Part shown: positions 25,230-34,274 of the stretch, one piece after another
How the letters are laid out: each line of letters opens with the position of its first letter
Numbering within the stretch: the stretch's first letter is position 1
Assembly (NCBI GenBank): GCA_013314775.1
Contig: JABUFB010000008.1
Location: 1,064,392-1,128,391, forward strand
DNA: 64,000 nt
Direction of reading: 5' to 3'
DNA from: Armatimonadota bacterium
GTDB taxonomy: Bacteria; Armatimonadota; Zipacnadia; Zipacnadales; JABUFB01
Notes under the pieces: generated by a model
Told to the model about the DNA's origin: nothing
What the model saw: the letters and a program-made list of their open reading frames with translations, nothing else
Database searches by the model: none
Translations under genes and position numbers: made by a program

Positions 25230-26378
25230 CTACTTTAGGCCCAGAAAACCGCGGAGCTGGAGAGTGTTTGCCACGTCCGCCTGGTTGATCAAAGCACCGC
25301 CGTCGATCACCATGGCCATCACGATGTGCTCGCTATCGAGTTTGCCGTTCTCATCCATACTGTCTTCTCCCCTCTTGAACTCGGTCATGGGGAGCTCGAC
25401 CGTCTGCCAGTCATCCCCCGCCTGCAGCTGCACCATCGCGCTGTAGTTGGCCTTCTTCTCCTCGCCACGCCCGGTGCGTTCCTCGAGGTCCACGACAAGG
25501 GTAGTCGCCTTCTCCGATTTCACCTGCAATTGCAGTGTCTTGATACCCTCCAGAGACCCCGGCCTGACCTGATGCACAAGCGCAAAGACACTCTGCGCCG
25601 GGACTTCATACTCGACCTTCAGCGCCGCGCCTGCTCCCTCTTGCGTAACCGCTGACGTCTTCACCTTACTGCCGCCCAGGAGCGCAACACCTTCCAGCGG
25701 CCAGGCGTAGTCCTGGATGAGTACCGTGCCCTCCTGCGTCTCACCCTTCTCGGGCTCGACCGTGCACAGTTCGAACTCGTCGAGCATGACGACCTGTTCG
25801 GCAGCAGGCGCCACGTGGAACATTGGGTTCTGCTGCGCAAGAAGCCGGAAGAAGCAGCCCACATCCACCAGCACGACTGCCTCGACGCTCTCCGGGGTCA
25901 GCTTGCCGTCAGGGTCGGCACCGCTGTCGCGGTCGTAGTGGAAGTCATCAATGCCGATCTCATACTCAGCCCACTCGCCGCCTTCGCACCAGATGAAGGC
26001 GCTGTAGCGCGGCCCGTCTTCGCCGCCCTCAGCCAGCATCACGGAAAGAGCGGTACTGATCTCGGCGGTCGCTGCGAACCGCACGGCTTTCAGTCCCGGA
26101 AGACCGCCCTCGGTCGGAAGTATGAGCGACCCGGGCAGTCCGTTCGCCGCGTCGCCGGGCTTGATGGCGCGCTGCGGGTACCAAAGCTCGAGGGCGCCCG
26201 CGCCCTTGAACGCGAAGCCTTCAGTCGTAGTCACACCCAACTCTGCCAGCGGATCGGCAGACGCAAATCCCCCCAGATCTTTTTCGAAGTCCAGCTTGCG
26301 CAGAACCCCCTCGTCCTGTGCCCACGTCAGGCACCTACTCATCACCAGGCAGGTCAGCATGAGAGCTCTGGTCACCAT
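25230..26378 (-). CDS. Exported protein with two CBM-like jelly-roll domains
   Basis: The product has 382 residues. GGGGAGGA lies before ATG 26378, and a hydrophobic leader (ALMLTCLVMSRCLTWAQ) follows. Two similar halves (about 25-205 and 215-382) each show the pattern of beta-sandwich domains such as CBM11 or CIA30: a DFE-type start, ALELWYPQ or ALKVEYEVPA, LKAVRFAATAE or IKTLQLQVKSE, and EYEIGIDDFHYD or TVELPMTEFKRGED. Such proteins bind glycans without cutting them. It sits between the aminotransferase and the exported fucosidase on one strand. The family assignment is by fold pattern only. Confidence 0.65.
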   Translation of the reverse strand: MVTRALMLTCLVMSRCLTWAQDEGVLRKLDFEKDLGGFASADPLAELGVTTTEGFAFKGAGALELWYPQRAIKPGDAANGLPGSLILPTEGGLPGLKAVRFAATAEISTALSVMLAEGGEDGPRYSAFIWCEGGEWAEYEIGIDDFHYDRDSGADPDGKLTPESVEAVVLVDVGCFFRLLAQQNPMFHVAPAAEQVVMLDEFELCTVEPEKGETQEGTVLIQDYAWPLEGVALLGGSKVKTSAVTQEGAGAALKVEYEVPAQSVFALVHQVRPGSLEGIKTLQLQVKSEKATTLVVDLEERTGRGEEKKANYSAMVQLQAGDDWQTVELPMTEFKRGEDSMDENGKLDSEHIVMAMVIDGGALINQADVANTLQLRGFLGLK

Positions 26379-26554
26379 GACATTCCTCCCCAGACGGATT
26401 CCCCCCACCGCTCAGCGCAGCCGCGCAACCTGTCAATCGTCCATCATCGGTTCAGTACTTCGCGCCCCATGTGCAGTCACCTGCCGCAGGGGAAAACCCG
26501 TGTTCCGCGCGCCTGAACCCTTGCCGATCGAACACTGAAGCCGGCCTGGTCCGG

Positions 26555-27802
26555 CTACTTCCGGTAGGCCTGCTCGACCTTGGCAATGGCAAGGCCCACG
26601 TCCCGAGCATCATCGTCGCTGAAGCTCTCGTGAACCGAGGTTCGCATCAGGTTCGCATCGGCCAGTTCCGCGTTGGGGCAGCAGTTCTCGTAGTCGAACT
26701 GGCCTCCCCACAAGGGGCAGCACCACGGGCACTGGGTCTCGCCGTAAGCTCTGCGGTCCAGGATGTATGGGTTCTTCCAGGCGAGAGCCCCGTAGTTCGG
26801 GGACACCCCGACACCCTCGGCGGCGACGGCCTCGCAGAACCGCGCCTTGTCCACAGTCATCCGGTCGGCATGCCAGCGAAGGAAGATGAACCAGTAAGCC
26901 GACTTCGCACCCTCAATGATCTTGCCCATCTGCACACCCTCGCAGCCGTGCTCCGCGAGGACTTCGCCGATGATCTCAGCGCACCGGCGACGCACCCGGA
27001 CGATCTCGGGGAGCTTCTCAAGCTGCACCCGGCCGATGGCCGCCGCCAGTTCGGTCATGCGGTAGTTGATACCCACGAACATGTTGCCGGGGGCGTCGGA
27101 GTTGAAGGGCTTGCCCCGGTCGGCGAAACGCTTGGCCTGCCAGTACAAGTTCTCGTCGTTGGTGACCACCATGCCGCCCTGGCCGCCGGCGGTAGAATGC
27201 TTCCCGCTCATGAGCGAATAGCAGCCCATATGGCCGATGGAACCAACCTTCTTCCCCTTGTACTCGGCATCGTGGGCCTGGGCGCAGTCTTCCACGACCC
27301 ACAGGTTATGCTCCGCCGCGATGGCCATGATCCCATCCATGTCGCAGGGCTGTCCGGCGATATGCCCGCAGACGATAGCCTTCGTGCGTGGCGTGATTCG
27401 CTCGCGAACCGAGGCCGGGTCCATGTTCTGAGTTTCGGGGTCGGCATCGGCGAAGATTGGGATACAGTTCTGCAGGAGGACCGGCATGATGGCCCCCGGA
27501 TCGGTGATCGGCGAGCAGATGACCTCGCTGCCGGCGTCGAGGCGCAGCGCTCCTATGGCCGTATGGACCGCGCCCGTGCCATGGGATACAGCGTTTGCCC
27601 ACTTGCAGCCCATGTGAGCGGCGAATTCGCTCTCGTAAGCGTCCACCTCGACGCCCCCGTATCGTTCGAAGGCGCCGCCTTCGGTGCGGGCGCGTTCCAC
27701 AACACGCATGATCGCGGCGACCTCGCGGTCGTCGATCTGGTCGCGCATCGGGAAGGGCGTGGTGCGGACAGGGGTGCCACCGTCAATAGCCAGTGTGCTC
27801 AT
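26555..27802 (-). CDS. DegT/DnrJ/EryC1/StrS-family PLP aminotransferase
   Basis: The product has 415 residues; GGAGG precedes ATG 27802. It shows the fold-type I aminotransferase landmarks: AVSHGTGAVHTAIGAL, SPITDPGA, WVVEDCAQAHDAEYKGKKVGSIG with PLP-binding Asp172, and SLMSGKHSTAGGQGGMVV with Schiff-base Lys201. Family members aminate keto-sugars for surface glycans or antibiotics. The cysteine-rich patch CPWCCPLWGG near the C-terminus is less usual and recalls relatives acting on scyllo-inosose-like substrates. It is the first gene of a minus-strand run with two sugar-related genes and a phosphoesterase, and is divergent from the 1328-residue protein. The substrate is not determinable. Confidence 0.9.
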   Translation of the reverse strand: MSTLAIDGGTPVRTTPFPMRDQIDDREVAAIMRVVERARTEGGAFERYGGVEVDAYESEFAAHMGCKWANAVSHGTGAVHTAIGALRLDAGSEVICSPITDPGAIMPVLLQNCIPIFADADPETQNMDPASVRERITPRTKAIVCGHIAGQPCDMDGIMAIAAEHNLWVVEDCAQAHDAEYKGKKVGSIGHMGCYSLMSGKHSTAGGQGGMVVTNDENLYWQAKRFADRGKPFNSDAPGNMFVGINYRMTELAAAIGRVQLEKLPEIVRVRRRCAEIIGEVLAEHGCEGVQMGKIIEGAKSAYWFIFLRWHADRMTVDKARFCEAVAAEGVGVSPNYGALAWKNPYILDRRAYGETQCPWCCPLWGGQFDYENCCPNAELADANLMRTSVHESFSDDDARDVGLAIAKVEQAYRK

Positions 27803-28048
27803 GTCGGCCTCCATTCGATCTATGCACAGACAACGCTGCGCTGAGTTTCAATGATACGCCCTGCAGCGTCAAGGGCAGGCACCGGTTGCTTGCGCGAACG
27901 ATCGGCAGTCAACCCGGCGCACTTTCACCGGGCGGGTTCCAGGTTCCTTCCCGTGGTCACGCACAGTGCGCAGAGGTGATGAAAGGGCTGCGCGCGAAGT
28001 GTGCCCGGGAGCCTGGCGGACCGTAGAGATGCGCAAGAGGTGACCCGG

Positions 28049-31000
28049 ATGCAAGTCAGATGGCTGCTGGCACTGTTGGTTCTCACAAGCACTTGTTTCG
28101 CCGCTCCGCTGCGAATTGTAGATATCACAGGTGACGCAGATCTCGTGCCGTTGAGCGACGCCTTTGCCGACCTCGGCGAAAGAGCGACCGTGACGGCGCC
28201 TGGTTTGAATCAGCCGCTGGACCTGGGCGGCGCAGACGTGTTGGTGATTGACGGTGAGACGGACCTGGACGCGCGGAGCGTGCAGGCCGGGGCGCTGGAG
28301 GCATTCGTGCGCAATGGAGGCGGCCTGCTCATCGCGGGCATGCCTGCGACCCTGTCGAAGACCACACGACTGTGGCAGTTACTGGGCGATACCGCTCCCG
28401 CAAACGTGGTGGCTGCAGACCTGTTCCCCGATAATTCCGGCGACTGGATGTGGACCGGCCCGCAAGCCGGTGAGACGCCCGACCACATCAGGCATATCCG
28501 CAAGACGATCACCGTGGCCAAACCGGTGCGCCGGGCGTACATCCGGACTACCGCAGACAACCTGTACTGGGTGTACGTCAACGGTGAGCAGGTGGGGTAC
28601 CACTGGAGCTGGTATGACCTGGAATTGTGGAACATCACCGACAATCTGAAGCAGGGCAAGAACGTCATCGCATTCAAGGCGCGCAATGTCGACGGTCCGG
28701 GCGGGTTCTACGCGCAGGTTGGTATCGAGTACGAAGACGGCACCCGCGAGCTGATCGCAAGCGACAGGACATGGAAGTTCCATATTCCGGAGGAGCAGGG
28801 CTGGAACACGGTGGAGTTCGACGACGAGGCCTGGCAACCAGCTAGGGAGATTACGCCTTTCGCAGCGCGTGGCGTGTTGCCGGACCGCGGGTCCGAACTG
28901 GAAGGGGAACTCTCCATGGACCTGACGCACCCCGTCTTCAATGCCATCGCCGACCGGTTCGGTCCCGTCAGCACCGTGCGCGATCTGGACCCGAAGCCCG
29001 GTTCCCAGGTCCTCGCACGCGTCGCCGGGCAGCCTGTGCTGCTTGCGCGCGAGTTGGGGCAGGGCCGCGTGCTCTTGATCAACACCGTAGGCAAGCGCGG
29101 AGGGATCGGGACGGGTGAGATGGCCGATGATCTGCTCTGTACCAGCCTGCTGTGGCTGGGCAAGCGCGCCGAACCGGTGCGCTTCGGTTCCGCCGAGTAT
29201 CTGCCCGAGACTGTCCCCATTGACGGACAGGTTCGCCCGTACCTGCGTCTGCTGAGGGCCGACCCTCAGTCTCCGGTGGAGCTGCGGGTGAGCGTGGAAT
29301 ATGCGGATCGGCATACACTCGAGCAGGAAGCCGGAGAGCTGAGCCCGCTGCGCACCACTGTGGATGGGAATGGTCTGGAGGGTGAGATCAGGCTTCTGGA
29401 CTACCGGGCCGAAGGCACGCTGGTCTTCACCGCAACCATGAGCGACGAAGAGGGCAACGTAACCTTCCGCCGCGACTGGCAATCGGAGGCGACGAACCCG
29501 GTGAATATCGCGCTGTCAGTGCCGGGAAATCGCACCGTGACCGCGGAGGGCTTTCAAATCGACTTCGCGGGCACCCGCCAGGGAGACCTGCCCGAAGGGG
29601 CGCAAATCGTTGCCTGGGTCGAGGACCCGTCGGGCCGGGAACTCGCGCGTATCGCCCCGGCGCCTCGAGAGGACCGATTCGATTGGTCCTACCGTGTGCC
29701 GAACCTGGCGGAGGGGGAATACCGGTTGCGCACCCGGGTGAGTACCGCGGAAGGCAAGATCCTCGACGAATCCGCACTGACGTTTCACGTGGTGCCGCGC
29801 CTGGATCTGGGGGATTTCTACCCGACCACCATGCGCCTGTCACCCTTCAGCACCTTCGACCAGGCTGCCATTGAAGCGGAGATCGAGGCGATCATCGCCC
29901 ACGGCTTCAACACTCTCACATTCAGCGGTCGACGGCTGCGAACCGGCCCCAATGCGGTACTCGACTTCGCCGAAGACTATGCACAACGCAGAGGGATGGC
30001 CGTCAGCTACTCGTTCCAGGGAGACTTCTCTTTGCTGAACCGGGATACGCCACCGCCCGTTTCTGTGTACTCGCCGGAATACAGCGCGGCACTGCGCCCG
30101 GTGATCGAGAAAGCCGTCGAGACTTGCCGGCGTGTGCCGAGGCTGCTCAACGTGCAGGGCTATATGGACGAACCCTTCCAGGTCGGCGGCAATACCTTCG
30201 ATGACCGGCCGCCTGCCCGTGAGGAGTTCCGGCGGCGGTACGGAATTGAGATGCCCACCCGTGAGGAGGCCATGAAGGACCCGGCCCTGTGGCTCAAGTA
30301 CGTGGACTTCTGGAGCGACGGTTTCGCTGCGGGCTGGCGGCAGAGCTACGCGATGGTCAAGGAGCTTTACCCGGACTTCTGGGTGGAACTGACCCATGAC
30401 TCGCACAACACCTTCGGGGCCGCCGGCAACGGGTTCAGAGGCAGTTGGGCTGTGGATGACGTCTTCCACTGGGGAGCACCCTTTGATTCGGTGAATTACG
30501 ACATCTACCCGTACCTGTCCACGGACTTCCGCCGGGGCAAGTTCCGAGACCCCATGGTCCCGCGCATCGCCGGCATCCACATGGCTTTCGCGCAGATGCG
30601 CAATCTGGCATACACCTATGAGAAGAAGCTGGGGTTCTGGGTGGAATCCGGCTGGGGAGGCAAGCTTGCGCCGGAGTCAGACCTGCGACGCTTCACATGG
30701 TCTCCGAGGGAGCTGACTTACACGGCGATTGCGGCCGGGTGTGATTACCTGAACACATTCTGGGGCATCCCCGAGGACCCACGCTGGTGGCAGACCCATG
30801 GGGAGACGATGAATGAAGTGAAGGCGGTCGCGCCGCTCCTCACCCGCAGCAAAGTGCCGCAGGCGAAAGCCGCTTTCCTCTTCCCGCGCACTCAGCACGT
30901 TCTCCTGCAGGAGGAGTACTGGAACGTGATGGTGGCCCTGGAGGCCTTCCGGCGGGCATATGGCGATCTGGACTGCATCCACGAGGATCAGCTCGCGCAG

Positions 31001-32035
31001 GGCAAGCTGGACCAGTACGCAATCCTGTGCCTGTTCGACGTGCACCTGATGAAGCGCGCGTCGGCGGAGACCATACGCGCCTGGTGTGAAAAGGGCGGGT
31101 TCTTGCTCGCGGACGAGGTGCCATCGCTGGACGAACTGAAGCGGCCGCTGGGCATCTTTGAGCAACTCTTTGGGGTCACAGGCAGCGCGGAGGTCCGCGA
31201 GGGGCCCTTTGTGATTAGCGGATCACCTGCGACGGGCGAGGTCCCGCGCCTGTGGGGGCTTCGTAGTTACACCAGTGGTGACGCCACACCATCACGGGAG
31301 ACGGCAGGCGGTGCGCCGGTGTGGTTCCAGCGGCAAGCGGGTGAAGGCTCAGCCAGACTTCTCAATCTTCCGTTGAAAGACTGCTACTTCCACGCATTGG
31401 CGCAGTCCGATACGAGCCCGGATGCGGCAGGCATACTGGGCCTGATCAATGCGGCAACAGCGGGAATGCCGGCGCCCAATGTCGCATCTAACAACCCCGA
31501 AATCGAGGCGGCGGTGCGCCAGACCGAGCAGGGGACCACGCTCCTGTTCGTCATCAATCACGAGGGGCAGGATCCGGTGACCACGGTCCAGGTGAACTGC
31601 GCACCGCCCGGATGCATCGCTCGGGACCTGGTGAGCGGCGAACGGGTCGCGACGGAAGGGGAATACCGCCTGATGCTGGAGTGCCCCTGGGGGACCACGA
31701 GGCTCATCGGCCTGTTTCCCTCGGACCCGAGTGGCGTGGCCATCGTGGGCCTGCCGGAGACCGCGCAAGCCGGCGAGACTGTGGCATATACGGTCGAAGT
31801 CGGTGGCGGCGACTCTGAGGGAAATCACCTGCTGGACATCACGGTGGCGGGACCAGACGGCCAGGCGCGATTGGCTTTCTCCGGCCGGACGTGCACGGAA
31901 AACGGGCGCTGCGAGCGCAACGTCCGGCTGCCGATCAATGCGCAACCGGGGACGTGGACGGTGCTGGCCAAGAGCCTCTGGGACGGATCATCCGCCCAGG
32001 CGACTTTCCAGGTTCGGGAGAGCACCGAGGGCTGA
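28049..32035 (+). CDS. Very large exported glycoside-hydrolase-like protein (GH42/GH-A type)
   Basis: The product has 1328 residues. AAGAGGTGA precedes ATG 28049, and a signal peptide follows (WLLALLVLTSTCFAAPL). The N-terminal part is Rossmann/amidotransferase-like (GADVLVIDGETDL, FVRNGGGLLIAG), then a GH2-type sugar-binding jelly roll (DNLYWVYVNGEQVGYHW, WNITDNLKQGKNVIAFKARN). Beta domains lead to a TIM barrel from about 590 (FNTLTFSGRRLRTGPN, LNVQGYMDEPFQVGG, KKLGFWVESGWGG). The Glu residues in MDEPF and VESGW are candidate acid/base and nucleophile. A second amidotransferase-like domain follows (YAILCLFDVHLMKRASAETIRAW, GGFLLADE), as in GH42 enzymes. A beta tail closes the chain. The substrate is unknown and a dead enzyme is possible. 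Confidence 0.75.
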   Translation: MQVRWLLALLVLTSTCFAAPLRIVDITGDADLVPLSDAFADLGERATVTAPGLNQPLDLGGADVLVIDGETDLDARSVQAGALEAFVRNGGGLLIAGMPATLSKTTRLWQLLGDTAPANVVAADLFPDNSGDWMWTGPQAGETPDHIRHIRKTITVAKPVRRAYIRTTADNLYWVYVNGEQVGYHWSWYDLELWNITDNLKQGKNVIAFKARNVDGPGGFYAQVGIEYEDGTRELIASDRTWKFHIPEEQGWNTVEFDDEAWQPAREITPFAARGVLPDRGSELEGELSMDLTHPVFNAIADRFGPVSTVRDLDPKPGSQVLARVAGQPVLLARELGQGRVLLINTVGKRGGIGTGEMADDLLCTSLLWLGKRAEPVRFGSAEYLPETVPIDGQVRPYLRLLRADPQSPVELRVSVEYADRHTLEQEAGELSPLRTTVDGNGLEGEIRLLDYRAEGTLVFTATMSDEEGNVTFRRDWQSEATNPVNIALSVPGNRTVTAEGFQIDFAGTRQGDLPEGAQIVAWVEDPSGRELARIAPAPREDRFDWSYRVPNLAEGEYRLRTRVSTAEGKILDESALTFHVVPRLDLGDFYPTTMRLSPFSTFDQAAIEAEIEAIIAHGFNTLTFSGRRLRTGPNAVLDFAEDYAQRRGMAVSYSFQGDFSLLNRDTPPPVSVYSPEYSAALRPVIEKAVETCRRVPRLLNVQGYMDEPFQVGGNTFDDRPPAREEFRRRYGIEMPTREEAMKDPALWLKYVDFWSDGFAAGWRQSYAMVKELYPDFWVELTHDSHNTFGAAGNGFRGSWAVDDVFHWGAPFDSVNYDIYPYLSTDFRRGKFRDPMVPRIAGIHMAFAQMRNLAYTYEKKLGFWVESGWGGKLAPESDLRRFTWSPRELTYTAIAAGCDYLNTFWGIPEDPRWWQTHGETMNEVKAVAPLLTRSKVPQAKAAFLFPRTQHVLLQEEYWNVMVALEAFRRAYGDLDCIHEDQLAQGKLDQYAILCLFDVHLMKRASAETIRAWCEKGGFLLADEVPSLDELKRPLGIFEQLFGVTGSAEVREGPFVISGSPATGEVPRLWGLRSYTSGDATPSRETAGGAPVWFQRQAGEGSARLLNLPLKDCYFHALAQSDTSPDAAGILGLINAATAGMPAPNVASNNPEIEAAVRQTEQGTTLLFVINHEGQDPVTTVQVNCAPPGCIARDLVSGERVATEGEYRLMLECPWGTTRLIGLFPSDPSGVAIVGLPETAQAGETVAYTVEVGGGDSEGNHLLDITVAGPDGQARLAFSGRTCTENGRCERNVRLPINAQPGTWTVLAKSLWDGSSAQATFQVRESTEG

Positions 32036-32092
32036 GCCCAGACGGCCACGCGAGGCTCTGTGCCCGGCTGCCGGTTGGAGATACCCACGGAT

Positions 32093-33184
32093 ATGCAAGG
32101 CATCGGCCCTTCAATGGGTGTACTCGCCCTCTTTCTGGCAGTCTGCCTTCCCGCGAATGCAGACCTGGCCGGCGCACGGTATGCCCACACCACAACGCTC
32201 CTGTCGAACGGTGGAGTTCTGGTGTACGGCGGCCTCGGGACGGGCTACGGCTTCCTCTCGCGCGGCGAGTTGCTGGACGAGACCGGCTCCCCTGTCGGCC
32301 TCGCCCCGTTCGGGCATAAGGCAAGAGCTTTCCACACGGCCACGAGGCTGCGTGACGGCGCGGTGCTGATTGCCGGCGGGTTCATGCTGCCCTACTCGAC
32401 CTCGCGGACCGCAGAGTTGTACGACGGCAATCGGTTCGTGTTCATCACCAACCGCATGAGTGTTCCGCGGGAACTGCACGCGGCCACGCTGCTCGTTGAT
32501 GGCCGGGTGCTCATCACCGGCGGGTTCATCGGCGGCGTGCGGTCGGTGGCGGAATGTGACCTGTTCGACCCAGTGACGCGGCGCTTCACCGCGGCCGCCA
32601 CGATGCACCAGCCGCGGTTCGGCCACGCGGCGACGCTGCTCAAAGACGGCCGGGTGCTGGTAACCGGCGGCACCGTGTTCCCCGGGGAGAAAACGCTGGC
32701 ATCGGCGGAGATATACTCGCCCGCAACCGGGCGCTTTGAGCAGGCCGCGCGGATGTGCGCAGATCGGTCCCGGCACACCGCAACGCTTCTGCAGGACGGG
32801 CGAGTGCTCATCACCGGCGGCTACAGCGCCTCCGAGGGCCTGCAACTGGCGAGTACTGAGGTTTTCGACCCAGTGACAGGCCAATTCGCGCCGGGCCCGC
32901 CGATGATCTTGCGACGGATGGACCATCAGGCAACACTGCTGCCGGACGGCCGCGTCCTGATCACCGGGGGCCTGAGTGGCGAGGGAGGGGCCCACACCAT
33001 TGCTGAATGTGAAGTGTTCCGGCCCGCATACGGGGATTTCTCCCCGGCGGGCAGACTCCTGGCGCCGGTGCATGAGCACCAGGCGACATTGCTTGCTTGC
33101 GGGAAGGTGCTCGTGACCGGAGGCATGGTTGTCAATGGCGAACGTCACCGCGCAGCTCCCCTGGCGCAGGTGATTGCGCCGTAG
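32093..33184 (+). CDS. Exported kelch-repeat beta-propeller protein
   Basis: The product has 363 residues. The start is set at ATG 32093 so that a signal peptide results (IGPSMGVLALFLAVCLPANAD); GTG 32060 is also possible. About six to seven kelch-type blades follow, each with ATLLxDGRVLVTGG or a close variant (TTLLSNGGVLVYGG, TLLVDGRVLITGGF, TLLQDGRVLITGGY, TLLPDGRVLITGGL, TLLACGKVLVTGGM). The propeller probably mediates binding, perhaps of a glycan or protein. It starts 57 bases after the large GH-A-like gene and ends 44 bases before the GH5-like gene, so these look co-transcribed. There is no catalytic motif. Confidence 0.85.
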   Translation: MQGIGPSMGVLALFLAVCLPANADLAGARYAHTTTLLSNGGVLVYGGLGTGYGFLSRGELLDETGSPVGLAPFGHKARAFHTATRLRDGAVLIAGGFMLPYSTSRTAELYDGNRFVFITNRMSVPRELHAATLLVDGRVLITGGFIGGVRSVAECDLFDPVTRRFTAAATMHQPRFGHAATLLKDGRVLVTGGTVFPGEKTLASAEIYSPATGRFEQAARMCADRSRHTATLLQDGRVLITGGYSASEGLQLASTEVFDPVTGQFAPGPPMILRRMDHQATLLPDGRVLITGGLSGEGGAHTIAECEVFRPAYGDFSPAGRLLAPVHEHQATLLACGKVLVTGGMVVNGERHRAAPLAQVIAP

Positions 33185-33228
33185 AGCGATGCGGCCAGTC
33201 GTGGCCGCTGAGAGGAGTGGTGAGTAAG

Positions 33229-34242
33229 ATGATCAACGCCCGGCAAATCGCAATCACGGCGACTCTCATGGGGCTGCCTACACTCGGGATGCCGGGTCCC
33301 CCCACGATGCTGGGCATCGAGGGGACGCAATTCACCATCAACGGCAGTCCCAGGTTCTTGTTGGGGTTCAGTTACTACGGTGGGCTTGGGGCATCCGAAG
33401 AGTTCGTGACGCTCGATCTGGATGATATGCAGGCGCGGGGCTTCAACTGGCTGCGCGTCTGGGCGACCTGGGCGGGATCGGGTGCGGATGTCTCGGCGGT
33501 CGACAGCCACGGACACGCACGGCAGCCATACCTGAACAGACTGGCGTGGCTGGTGGGGGAATGCGACCGGCGCGGGATGATCGTTGACGTGACCCTGACC
33601 CGCGGCAAAGGCGCCGGGAGCGTGGCGGATCTACCGGCCCACCGGGAGGCGGTCAGGACCATCATCGGGGCCCTGCAAGGGCACGCGAACTGGTACCTGG
33701 ACCTGGCCAATGAACGCGATGTTCGAGATGCGCGATATGTGAGTGTGTCTGAACTGAGAGAACTGCGGCAACTGGCGGCAGAGCTGGCCCCGAAGCTTCT
33801 CGTAACCGCCTCCTTCGGCGGGCATGACCTCGATGAAGCATCTGTGCGTGAGGCGCTGTTTGACGCAAAGCTGGACTTCCTGTGCCCCCACCGGCCCCGT
33901 CATGCCGATTCACCCCAACAGACTGAGAGCGAGACGCGTAAGGTATTGGCGGCCATGAAAACACTGGGCGTGACGGCGCCGGTGCATTACCAGGAGCCCT
34001 TCCGGCGCGGGTACAGCCAGTGGGAGCCAATTGCTGAGGACTTTCTGATCGACCTGCGAGGAGCGGTGCGCGGCGGAGCCGCGGGGTGGTGCTTCCACAA
34101 CGGCAGTCAGAGGCGGGCGGTAGACAACGAACCCCGCCGCTCGTTCGATATGCGCGCCCGGCGGCTATTCGACCAACTCGATGACGAAGAGCGCAAGGTG
34201 GTCGACGCGGCCGGGCCGGTGGTCATGAGCGCAGGGGACTGA
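33229..34242 (+). CDS. GH5-like TIM-barrel glycosidase
   Basis: The product has 337 residues from ATG 33229 (GAGGAG about 11 bases before). The first 25 residues are moderately hydrophobic, without a clean signal peptide. The barrel shows FTINGSPRFLLGFSYYG at its entry, GFNWLRVWATW, YLDLANERDVRDA with Glu162 as acid/base candidate, and APVHYQEPFRRG with Glu256 as nucleophile candidate. This spacing and the NE/QE pair fit clan GH-A cellulase-like proteins. It lies in a plus-strand run with other sugar-related genes. The numbered family and substrate are uncertain. Confidence 0.75.
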   Translation: MINARQIAITATLMGLPTLGMPGPPTMLGIEGTQFTINGSPRFLLGFSYYGGLGASEEFVTLDLDDMQARGFNWLRVWATWAGSGADVSAVDSHGHARQPYLNRLAWLVGECDRRGMIVDVTLTRGKGAGSVADLPAHREAVRTIIGALQGHANWYLDLANERDVRDARYVSVSELRELRQLAAELAPKLLVTASFGGHDLDEASVREALFDAKLDFLCPHRPRHADSPQQTESETRKVLAAMKTLGVTAPVHYQEPFRRGYSQWEPIAEDFLIDLRGAVRGGAAGWCFHNGSQRRAVDNEPRRSFDMRARRLFDQLDDEERKVVDAAGPVVMSAGD

Positions 34243-34274
34243 GTATGCAGGCCGGGAACCGGAGAGGTGCCACG

